Source: Crocodylus rhombifer (taxonomy: Eukaryota; Chordata; Crocodylia; Crocodylidae). From it: DNA of 64,000 nt. The notes below the pieces were generated by a model, which was not told the DNA's origin, searched no databases, and saw only the letters and a program-made list of their open reading frames with translations. Location: assembly GCA_038503035.1 (NCBI GenBank), contig JAVSML010024365.1, forward strand, positions 310,001-374,000. Direction: 5' to 3'. Position 1 is the first letter of the stretch; each line of letters begins with the position of its first letter. This document shows, one piece after another, positions 54,803 to 64,000 of this stretch. The position numbers and the translations under genes were made by a program.

Positions 54803-57544
54803 CTGTGCATGTTTGAGGGACGTTCATGAGCATTCAGGGTGTGTGATGCAGGGAAATCCTCCAGTGGCTCCGTGAGTTTGAGCTGCAGGGTTGCGGGAAT
54901 CCTCTTCTGGCTTCCCATTTTCTTTCCCACACTCAGCGTGGCCCTCCGTGACCTTGCTCTCTGCATCCAGGAAAACACAGCCAGAGCCACCCTAGTGCAG
55001 CTGGCCCAAGCCCCCAAAGCGCTGATGACTCCATCCCGAGCTGTCTCTTCAACATTGCATGTGAAGCACACGCAGCCCGGCGCTTCTCTGTGCAATTTCC
55101 ATCCGACTTCTTCTATTTTTAAGCTACATCTATGTCAGCCAGGGATCAGTGCACACAGTACCTGAGCCTGAGCTTCCCGTGCTGCGTGAGGGAGGCCCGT
55201 GCAGCTAGCCGTGCTTGTTGTACATACCACTGGACATGTTTTCCCAGCTAAGAAGCACCTTTAATCTGGAAGTCTGCAAGCCACCAGCCCTTGAAAGCAG
55301 AAGTCGACAGGGTGTGAGCTACCCAGACGTGGTTTCGCGTTCTTGCCTGCATGCAGCTTCGTTCTGAGCCTGTCGCAACGAATCTGTGTGCGGCTTATGC
55401 CCATGCTAGGCCACGTCTCTGTGCATTTACATGGTAAGCACAGACGCCCTGGAGCATTTGTGAGGGCGCGTGTGCTCTGGACGGCTCATGCAGCACTGCA
55501 GGCTGATGACTCAGACTGTTGCAGAGCTAGCAGGAGAACAGGGCTGAATCATCCCCCCACATAGTCCTGAGCAGCCTCCACGGATCCTCCTGAGCCCTGG
55601 TGAATGAAGACCCCTGAGGCGGCTCTCAAAGCAGCCGCTAGAGAAGTGTGGGGAAGGGGCTGCGGAGTGATGGTGAGTCTGGTTCTCCCCCAGGCTTTGC
55701 TCAGCGCTGGCCTCAGAGGAGTTGAAGTGCTCTGGGCACCAATGTGGGAATCTTCCCATGCATCCTTGCCTTCTCCCACAGCCCTGCTCCCCCATGCACC
55801 AGTGCCCACGTGCAGCCCATCCCTCTGTGCCAGCTGACTGGCGCACACAGACTCGTATCGGGCTACAGCACGGCACAGTCTGATGCCATGGCAGCGAAGG
55901 GGCTGCAGAGATGCACGAGGCTCAGCAGCATCTCCGGTGGGCTGGCATGCACGGGGCCAGACCAAGGCCCACCTCGCCCCGAGGCCTGTCTCTGCCCAAG
56001 CAGGTGTCCGATCTGCAGGAGCAGGGATGCAATAAGGCTTCCTCATAGCAAGAGATTGCTTTACAAAGCATTGCATGTGATACCGTTAGGCTGGGTGAAG
56101 CCTGTTGTTCCCAGGGTGGTTTCTTTGCCCTTTTTAGCATTTCCTCTATCTTGTCGTGGGGCTGTTCACTGTTCTGCCTCTGATCCATGAACTGTGGCCT
56201 TCAGGAGGTGGAATCGCTGGGATTAGTCATGGAAAAGTGCCATAACCCCTGTCCTCTGCACTGCGTGGCAGTCACAAGCTCCCATGCATGGACTGGACCT
56301 ACCTGGCTGCCTCCGTCTCCGCTGGTGGCACGTTCACCGCACAGAGAACAAATCAGGCCCGGCAGAGAAAGGCCCCCGAGCTTTCATGTCAGGCTGAAGT
56401 GAACTACATGCTTGAGCTGCCATCCCCTGCCCCCGAACAGCAAGCGAGCCCATTACAGAGGCAGGGCTGCTAGAGCCCGTGACTTTGCTCCACTTAGCAA
56501 CCTGTCAGCAGCATCCTTCTGTCCATCCATCCATCCTGCGCTCTGACAGCAGCCAAGGACCGAGGCTCGCTCCCCGTCGGTCGAGGGAAGCAGCAAGCAG
56601 CTGAGTTGCTTGGAGCACTTGAAGCAATGCTGGGCCAGCCGTACCCAGGGGCAAGGGAAGAGAAACGACAGGGGATCTGGGCAAGCTTTTCTGCCTCTAG
56701 TGTCAGCGATTCCTCTGGCGTGAGGAAGCCCAGATAACGACAACGGCCTGAGCTGGGCGCTGGTGGGAACAAGAGAAAGCACCTGATTAAAAGCCGCAAA
56801 ACCAAGCGTGATTTGAATCGGACGTCTCCTCAGCCTGTTTGCCCATGGTCTGCAAACCGTTTTGGAGAGGCAGTGAGCTGGGTTGGTACAAAGAGGCCCT
56901 GGGAGGCTGCAGACCTTAACCGGATTTCTCCTCTTCATCTAATTAACCGGGTCTAATCTGCAATAAAGTAAAGCTAATGCGGTACTACAGCACAGCGCAC
57001 ATCTGCCCTGCCTGGGGAAAGACCGCATGTGAGGCAGGGGAGCATGCACCACTTATTCTGGTCCTCAGCAGAGGGGAATAAAAAGCTCTTTGGGGACCTA
57101 CTTTTTGTTTGCCTTCCATCTCTTTTATGAAAAGGACCGTTCTGCACCCATCTGCCCCTGCACCCGGTAAACAGGGCAGGGTTTGTGCTCAATGCCCATG
57201 CAAACCCCCAGCTGCTCCCCCCGGACCCTAAACTCCCCTCTCCTTGGAGGTCCTCGGGTCTGAGCTGCTTGCTCCAGGTTGCCAGCTCTTGTGCAAAGCA
57301 GCTCCTCTCCGTGCTTTTCCATCCACCGTGCTGCCAACTTCCTCGTTACCGCGCCGCGCTCGGCTATCCAGCAGGGACAGGTTTGGAACTAAAGCCGCAT
57401 ATATATCTGAGTGCGTATATATTAACTTTAGCAGGAGGAGACAGTGCCTTTTGAAAGGGCCCTAATTGTCCCAGCTTATCGCAGGTTCTCTGACTGGAAC
57501 ACACATCTCCCGTGGAAGAGAGGAGGGCCCTCCAGCGCACAAAA
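54803..57544. other. Unique GC-rich DNA, no gene seen
   Basis: Open frames overlap on both strands (for example 55549-56076 minus and 55744-56190 plus) and have no domain. A short ATCC run lies at 56521-56536. No transposon recognised. Confidence 0.5.
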
Positions 57545-57660
57545 CAAATGGGTCCCCATGTGAAAAATGATTTAAAAGAGAAGGTTTAAAAGTCGGGATG
57601 ATTAATGTATATGACTTCGCTGGCATGCTGGAAATGATAAATCAAAAAGGAATGGGAAAG
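57545..57660. promoter_or_regulatory. Candidate regulatory block (AT-rich)
   Basis: 'GATGATTAATGTATATGAC' and 'GAAATGATAAATCAAAAAGG' in a short AT-rich step. Separated by GC-rich DNA from the larger block at 57960. Confidence 0.3.
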
Positions 57661-57959
57661 CGGTGCATAAATTCACAACCAGGCTGTGCGGGACTGGAGT
57701 GGTAGGAACTCGCGGCCTGCTGCCAATACAACTCTTCAGCGGGGTGGTATCCATCCAGCGCTCGGCTCTCAGCAGATGGGAGGTCTCCCAGTGCCGAGGC
57801 CGGGGGCTGCGGGAGGAGCGGGCTCCACCTGGCCCGTGCCCACTGTCCGTGCACCTCGATTCCCGGGTTCTCGTTAAACACCGAGTCTTGCAGCCCGAGT
57901 GGAAAGTTTCTCCTCCAGCTTCTCCTGCTCCAGCCCGATTCCTCATCATTGCTTCTTGA
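57661..57959. other. GC-rich spacer, no gene seen
   Basis: Opposing open frames without domain. It ends at a sharp compositional step. Confidence 0.5.
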
Positions 57960-58300
57960 AACTGGCACAAATGATTAAATTATCTGCAGTGAAAAGATTT
58001 AGGAGGCATCTCGAGGCCTCTTCAAGATACCCAAGAATAATCTTAGAAGATTAAGGAAGTGAGAGAGACTGAATCTCTAAGAAAAGAGAAAGGCAAGAAG
58101 GGGGGAGGGGGGGTGGAAAGGAGATTTTATGACTAAAATTTGCCGGCGAGATTCTTTAATAACGTTATTCATCTTTCTGTCAAATGCGTCACATTAATGT
58201 AGTGAAAAGGAACTTAGAGAAGATGAATTAAGACTTAAATACACTAAAATGACTTACGGAATATTTAAATACAATACAATTTATTTTTTGTGTAGTCTCA
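57960..58300. promoter_or_regulatory. Candidate conserved non-coding element (AT-rich)
   Basis: AT-rich, with 'AAATGATTAAATTATCTGC' (57969), 'GAATAATCTTAGAAGATTAA', 'GCGTCACATTAATGTAG', 'GATGAATTAAGACTTAAATA' and 'CGGAATATTTAAATAC'. A G-run cluster (G6-A-G7-T-GG, 58100-58115) interrupts it. No repeat family seen. Confidence 0.42.
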
Positions 58301-59054
58301 TTTCATGCAAAAGTGTCTCAGGCATTGGCAGGCTAGCACGGCACTGGTGAAGTGTGTGCAGCTGTGCATAAGCAATGGCCTTTCCAGCAGAAACAGGACC
58401 CGAATCAACCTTTGCTCTGGACCAGAGAGCAGCTGTGCAAAATGATCCCCGGATCTGACTTGCAGAAGCCAAAGCCCCCTCGGTTTTCTGAGCTGGTCCT
58501 TGCCCCCCTCGCCAGCTCTGCGGGCATCTAAGGGAAGAGAAAGCTGCACCCTTCCAGGCTGGCCGATGCCGTGGTCTGCCCCTCCTTAGCCCGCCCGATG
58601 GCTTTGGCTGTCTGCCGACGGCCCGCGCCTGCATGCTTGCCCCTCGTGCTGCTCATCCCCTCGACAGGCAGACCTCTGGTTCCTTGGCAGCAGCAGGCAT
58701 TGAAAAGGGAAACATTTCTCCTACCGAGCCAAAAATATCTCCTTTCTGTTCAGAGAAACATCTCAGCATATGTTGACGCATGTGGTGCGGCGATAGGGAG
58801 AAAACGCCTCCTCTGTGCTGTCTGCTACAGCAGCACCGAAAACTGTAACGGGGGCGGGTGCTGGAGCGGGGGCTGCTGGCCACGCTCCGGCGACAGCAGC
58901 ATCGCCACGGACTGGAAGAGCCAGGGGGTCCTAGAGCCGGGCCGCGGGGCGGCGGGTGATGCTGAGCAAGGCTCTGGGAGGTTGGAAATGGCAGACCTTG
59001 CTCCACACCGCAAACTTGTTGTCTAAATACAGGGCACAGGCCGGAAGGGGCATG
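58301..59054. other. Unique GC-rich DNA, no gene seen
   Basis: CpG content is raised at 58560-58980, but opposing frames are not protein-like. No repeat before the MIR. Confidence 0.5.
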
Positions 59055-59155
59055 GTCTCCTTTGGATTGATGGGGAGGTATAGCTGAGAGAGGTCAAATG
59101 ACACGCTTGAGGTCACAAAGGACATCGGTGGCAGAGTGGTCAGCGCCTGGACTAT
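59055..59155 (-). mobile_element. MIR (CORE-SINE) fragment
   Basis: Plus-strand view shows 'GATGGGGAGGTATAGCTGAG', 'AGAGGTCAAATGACACGCTT', 'GAGGTCACAAAGGACATCGG' and 'TGGCAGAGTGG', the reverse-oriented MIR core in correct order. Confidence 0.75.
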
Positions 59156-60599
59156 GAGACCAGCCTTCCTCTGTTGTTGAGGTCTCCTGCCACGGCCACA
59201 GGACACTGCCCTGGGCAGCCTTAAAGGTCCGTAGCACAGGTTGTGCACGTGCACGTTCGATGGTGAGCTGTAGGGACCGCCCTGAGTCTGGCGATGGGAT
59301 GATGAGACTCAGCAGGTCTCCTCTGGCCCTGTTTTCCACAGTGCCACTGGTGTCAGGGGCTGCAGGACTGGACCTAGTGTCCAGAGCTGCGTCCACCCCG
59401 ACAAACCCAGAATCATTTGTGTATGGGTCAATCCCAGCCTGGAGGAAGGCTGCGCTTTCACCCTGCTCGTTACGGGCTGCAGAGCAATGCAAAGCAGGGG
59501 GGAGAGGCATTTCTTGGAGCCCCGGACTCTCAGCTCAGCTTCTGATGCTGGGCTTGGAGCGCTGGCAGAGCCGTGGTGACAATGCCACACTCCTTCAGCT
59601 GGCCCGAGAAAAGAAATTGCCAAAAAGCCTTGCTGCCGGCCTGTTTCCTGGACCCTCGCAGCTGCAACCCGGCTGCAAGGTCTGCACAGTGTTTGCACTA
59701 AGATCTCCCTCCTCGTACCAAAACAGATCTAATCACTGTGCAAGTGAGCGCCGAAGACGGACAGAAATCCCCTCGCTTCTCCCAAAATATCACTTTTGTT
59801 CTGCCTCTGAATCAACAAATTTAAGGGGAAGTAAAAAAAAAAAAACCCCCAGCAAATTGCCTAGAGCTGCTGCTTGTTCTGCGAGGTTGGTTCTAAAAAT
59901 AGTTCAGCAAAAAGGGTTTCTGTCCATCAACACCGGTGCTGTGAAAAAGGCTCCTTCTCCCTTGCAGATGAGACAAAAAGTAGTCACTGCTTGCTGACTT
60001 GTTTGCTCGTTGAAAGAGTTTTAGGCTGATTTTTAGATCAGTTCTCCTCCTCCACCCTCAGAGCTTCGTCAGAGACAAGCCACAAAAACACAGAGAATAA
60101 TTCACCTTCAGAGAAAAGGAGGAGAGGAGAAAAAAAAATATATGCCAAGACACAAAGCTCCATCAATGCAGGGTACAGCACACTGCAAAATTGAACTTCC
60201 CCTGCCTCACAGTGGTCTTTGAAAGCATTCAATTATCTGTCTGCACCTATAGAAAATGTTGGAATTGCTTCCCGAAGCCTTTAAAAGGCTCTGGCTATAA
60301 AAGACACACACCAGCGCTGTGGCAGAGGGAGGAAAGGAAACAGCAACCATCTATTTGTTTACCTCTGAGGAAGCAAAAGACATACAAATTCATCCTGCAA
60401 CCATGTTCATTTGCGCCCGGGCTCATCTCTCCCTGCCTTTGCTCCCCTGCAGAAGCAGACAATGGGGCTGATTTTTCAGACCGACCTTCAAACTTAGGGT
60501 CATGATTTTCCACCGGCATACAAAAAGCACCTGCAATGAATCATGGGCGCTAGCAGCACTTTGACATCCAACTGCCAGATTTGTCAATGCTATTAAGCG
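59156..60599. other. Unique DNA, no gene seen
   Basis: The 245-codon frame at 59260-59997 has no recognisable domain and faces an open minus frame. A TATAAAAG sequence at 60296-60303 resembles a TATA box and lies 300 bases before the CpG island, but no initiator or exon was found. Confidence 0.45.
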
Positions 60600-61450
60600 G
60601 CGAGATGTGAAGCGCTGCTGGTTTGCTGGAGGTGCAGAAACGGCGGGTGTAAAACGAGGCCCCCCGTACGAAGCGGTATGGCGGGACCCGCGCCAGGCCT
60701 GGGGTTGTGGGGCCTGGCAGAGGTCGGCGGCGGAGGATGTTGCGCCCACTCGCGTGCGATGGGGAGTGGAGTGGACGCCGGCCTGGCCCCGCTCGGGGAG
60801 AGCAGCGGGCAGGCTCTGCGCACGGAGAAGGACGTGCAGCCGCACCCCGCACGTAGGCAGCCGGCTGGAATTAGCTGCGGCGGGAGGTCAGGGAGTTAAA
60901 TGTGGCCGGATTTGAAGAGGAGCTGCATAATCTCGTGATCAGCGATAACATTCGTAGCCCCGCACGGGGGAGAGAGGGCTAATGAAAGCTCAGAGCGGAG
61001 GCGACACAATAATGACCGGGGGGGGGGAAGGATGGACGCTTTTCCCCTTAGCACGTGGTTGCCCAGTTGCCTCTACGTTGCCACCTTCCTTTGAAGCCCC
61101 TGAGCTGCTGACCTTGCTATTGCAGCAACCGGCTCCTCGGCTCCCTCTCACAAAGCTGACGCGCCTTGAGACAAGTTCGCTTAGCTCCGGGCCAGGCCGG
61201 CCTGCCCCGCCTAACCCGTGCATGGTGACACCCTGCCCTGCTCCTGTTCCACGGCCCCGGCCCGGGGGCCGCCAGGGGGAGGGCGCCTGGCGGGACGACT
61301 TCCCCGCAGCTTGCAAGAGAAGCCCCAGGCCAAAGGGTCCTCTGGGCTGGCCCCTCTCCCCCTGCCGCGGGCCGGTTCGAGGGCAACGCAATGTCAGCGT
61401 GGCCCAAGCGCGCAGCGGCACGCTCGGTCTGAGCGACCTTCTCGCTGTCA
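60600..61450. promoter_or_regulatory. CpG island
   Basis: In 60601-60900 I count about 32 CpGs at roughly two-thirds GC, close to one observed per expected. In 61141-61440 there are about 27 more, with a somewhat poorer gap between (which includes a G10 run at 61018-61027). This is the strongest island in the window and would normally suggest a promoter, first exon or CpG-rich silencer. Frames here (60982-61755 plus, 60990-61460 minus) have no domain. Confidence 0.6.
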
Positions 61451-63159
61451 GGAAATGCATCTGTTTTCAACGTCTCCCTCCTCCAAACATCACGTGTGGC
61501 CAGCTGAGCCGACACGAGAGGCTTTCGAGCCGTGCGGATAATGATCTGAGGGCAAATGGTTTTTCCGAGAGTGCAATTCTCCAACTATTAACCGGCAGGC
61601 ACTGCACCTCCGGAGCTGGCTTGCAGATATACTCCCACCCCACCCCTTGGGCATGTGGAAATGCAGACGCACGGTTGCTCTGCTGCATCCTCTGGGGGTA
61701 CGAGTGTGTGGGCAGGGGGCAGGCACACGCTTCACCTGCCCCACGACTTGATTAACACCTCTCCTTTTTAGACCCAGCCTCCTGCCTGCAAAGCAAAATG
61801 ATGAGTTAACAGATGTGACAAATAACTGGAGAATAATTGGTGTAAGTTGTCAGAGGTGTTCTAGCAGCCTCTGGTTGGCGTGTGCTGCAGTCATGCTGCA
61901 AATTAGACTCCCCTGATCGGCTTACTCCTCTCTCCGTGGAGTATACAGGCAGGATCTGAGCAGGCGTGCAGAAAAAAAAGCTCGCACTTGCCTTGAAATT
62001 CCTAATCGGGACGCGTGGTTCTCGTGCCGGCCCACGCGGCGCTGAAGTTTGGGACAACGCGACACAACAACGTAGTGCGACAACGGCATTTCAAGGAATC
62101 CCACTGCTTTTAGATTCGGTGCCCACTGTTTCTTGGAAGCCGATGCAACGTTTGGTGAAAGGCAGGCAGATTAGGGACTAACTAGCAGCCAATGATTCAA
62201 AATAGCCGTGAACACTTCCCTGCAAATCAGTTTACGTGCCACTCGGCAGGCTATTTGCAGCGTGGAAGAGGGAGTTTTCTGCTTGCCTTGCTGGCGGTAC
62301 GGGAGGCCACGGGGTCCGGCTCACTCTGGCCGCTTGTGCTAATGCCTGAGGGTGCCCGTGCATGACGAACAGAGCAGTGGCAAGTTCCTTCCTGGACATA
62401 CCTGGCATGCAACAGTGGACCTCCTTCCCCTCATCCTCCCCACCGAGGAAGAGGCCCCTGGTGAGGAGCACATTGGGGCAGACAGCCCAGGCTCTGCCCC
62501 TGCAGCCCCAGCCAAGAGCAACCCCACAAGATGTCCCGTGCTGTCATGACAGAAGGGCAGGATTTGGCCCACAGGACCGGCTCCTGCCTTCAGCCTTGCC
62601 CTTCCTGCCCTGGGCACTGCTGGGCCTACACAGCTGATTGCTTTGAGCATTACAGTGTCTAGAATAAAATGATCCTCTTTGCACTTCAGGGCAAGAAATC
62701 TGCTGTGGCCAGGGGACCCCTCGATCCTTTTAGTGCAGGGTAGAGCGGTGCAGGTGGAGGGGCCGCAAGTCTTTCCAAAGCACCTGGCGCTGGCTCTGTT
62801 GGAGACCAGATCGCAGGCGAGGGGGAGCACGGCGTAGTTGGGGCCGTGCCTACGATTAAACATTGACCCCCATAGCCAAGCAGACCCCTTCGGACGCTGC
62901 ATCCCTGCTAAATCACCTGCCCTTAGGGAAAAGCTGCTCTCCAGAGACTGAAGCCCTGAATCGCCATGCTGCTCCCTCTGCTCCTGGCTGGCCACACTGC
63001 AGCCACCAGCCCTGGGAACGGCACTGAGCACCACATGCAACCGCTGCTCCTGGGACCTGGGTCCCAATGCTGCCCCAGGCATTTTGCACCCCCTGCCCAC
63101 TCCCTGGCACCTGCCAGCCAGTCAGCCTTTCTCCTTGCTAGGATGCTTGCCTTTTACAA
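61451..63159. other. Unique DNA, no gene seen
   Basis: Moderate to GC-rich. The 253-codon minus frame at 62339-63100 has no recognisable domain. No transposon recognised. Confidence 0.5.
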
Positions 63160-63665
63160 CTAATTTACGCTTGGCCTTTTCTCAGTACAAAGCCATTATT
63201 GTCTGTGATCTATCTTTGGTCAACCTCAAATAAGTTTCCCCTCTCGCCTTTATTTTATTTCCTCTCCAGGATTTCATGGGCTTTATAATGTGTTGCTTGC
63301 TTTTTATATTATGTGTTTTATGATGTTTTAATTATTATTGTTTATTATTATTGTGCTTTAATTGTCTGCTTGGGTCCCTCTGTGCCTTAGAGTGCAGCAA
63401 TTTATAAATAACGCTATTTTTATTATTATTATTATTATTATTTGTATAGCTCTATCCTATTCCTTGCAGCTCCCTTCTGCCCCTTTATTTCTTTACAGCC
63501 CCATAAGTTAAATTCCTTTATCTTTTCTCATAAGTCAGGCCTTCCATCCCCCTTATCGTGGTTTGCGCTTGATTTTAATGCTCATTTTTTTTTAGTGAGG
63601 CACCTCCAACTGTAAACTGTATTCCCAGGGCAGATCTGCTGGGGCTGAGTGTGGAGGAATTATGA
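63160..63665. other. AT-rich low-complexity region
   Basis: T-rich and ATT-rich, with 'TTTTATATTATGTGTTTTAT' near 63302 and a TAT microsatellite. 'GAGTGCAGCAATTTATAAAT' directly before the array resembles the 3' end of old LINE/SINE elements that finish in trinucleotide repeats. Confidence 0.45.
63419..63443. repeat. (TAT)n microsatellite
   Basis: About eight uninterrupted TAT/ATT units. Smaller imperfect ATT runs lie at 63330-63352. It is likely to vary in length between individuals. Confidence 0.9.
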
Positions 63666-64000
63666 CCCGGTCTCATCGTACAGCAGGGAAATGACTCGCC
63701 TAAGATAGCACCTCCGACTGAGACCACACTCCATTTGTCACTCTCCCTTTGAAAAGCAGGGATGGATTATGATCATCAGTTTGCGAAAGCAACAACTCAC
63801 TTTTATTATGGGTGAAAGTTAAGGAATTGCAGGCAGCTGCTCTCCGGAGAGAGATACAAGGCACCCACCCATTATACTGAGAGCCAGGGAGAGCGGCGGA
63901 GCAGCAGTGATTAATGTAGGACAACCACCGAGATGCTCTGGATGATAAACAAATACCTGGGTAACCTCACAGCCAATTCCTGTCACAGGTTCAGTGGGTT
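63666..64000. other. Unique DNA, no gene seen
   Basis: A weak MIR-like string ('CAGGGAAATGACTCGCCTAA') occurs near 63683, too short to call. The window ends in ordinary sequence. Confidence 0.45.

Noticed and set aside
59260..59997. 245-codon open frame
   Set aside because: No recognisable domain; faces open minus-strand frames.
60296..60303. TATAAAAG as a TATA box
   Set aside because: No initiator, exon or transcript evidence; AT-rich local sequence makes it common by chance.
60982..61755. 257-codon open frame in the CpG island
   Set aside because: Explained by CpG-rich, stop-poor DNA; the minus strand is also open (60990-61460); no family resemblance.
1..64000. CRISPR array, provirus, tRNA or rRNA genes
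   Set aside because: No regularly spaced repeats, LTR pairs, retroviral gene remnants or full tRNA A/B-box pairs were seen; repeat content is that of an amniote nuclear genome.

Overview
This window looks like nuclear, non-coding DNA from an amniote, most probably a crocodilian or another slowly evolving sauropsid. The evidence is the repeat content. There are at least eight fragments of CR1 LINE 3' ends, several with the 'TCCAACCCCCTGC' type tail and one with the conserved ORF2 C-terminus, alongside several old MIR/CORE-SINE pieces. CR1 plus still-legible MIR, at roughly even base composition with alternating GC-rich and AT-rich blocks, fits crocodilians better than mammals or birds. The species and locus cannot be named from sequence alone.

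I found no protein-coding gene. The long open frames (for example 5243-6217 and 60982-61755) lie in GC-rich, stop-poor DNA, face other open frames on the opposite strand, and show no recognisable domain. I saw no tRNA, rRNA, CRISPR array, provirus or intact transposase. A small exon cannot be excluded.

Layout. 0-8 kb: GC-rich unique DNA, an AT-rich candidate regulatory block at 2.2-2.7 kb, and a nest of old repeats at 3.1-3.6 kb. 8-12 kb: a CR1 tail, two MIRs, and a diverged direct duplication (9.4 and 10.3 kb). 13-25 kb: AT-rich candidate enhancers alternating with CpG-rich stretches, with CR1 copies at 15.3, 21.6 and 24.7 kb. 25-42 kb: more AT-rich blocks (25.1, 26.6, 33.8, 38.4, 40.9 kb), CR1 at 27.7, 36.0 and 38.0 kb, MIRs, and a small tandem duplication at 41.9 kb. 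42-58 kb: candidate elements at 42.7, 46.4, 49.9, 52.1 and 57.5 kb, plus CR1 at 51.6 kb. 58-64 kb: a MIR, the strongest CpG island of the window (60.6-61.45 kb), and an AT-rich end with a TTA microsatellite.

Repeated alternation of GC-rich unique DNA with homeodomain-motif-rich AT blocks, few young transposons and no coding exons is what the intron or flank of a developmental regulator looks like. That is inference; only cross-species alignment can show which blocks are conserved. The most distinctive direct observations are the 9.4/10.3 kb duplicated element, the 41.9 kb tandem duplication with an 82-bp length difference bounded by a 5-bp repeat, the orphan CpG island, and a perfect 8-bp CpG-rich inverted repeat at 18.4 kb.
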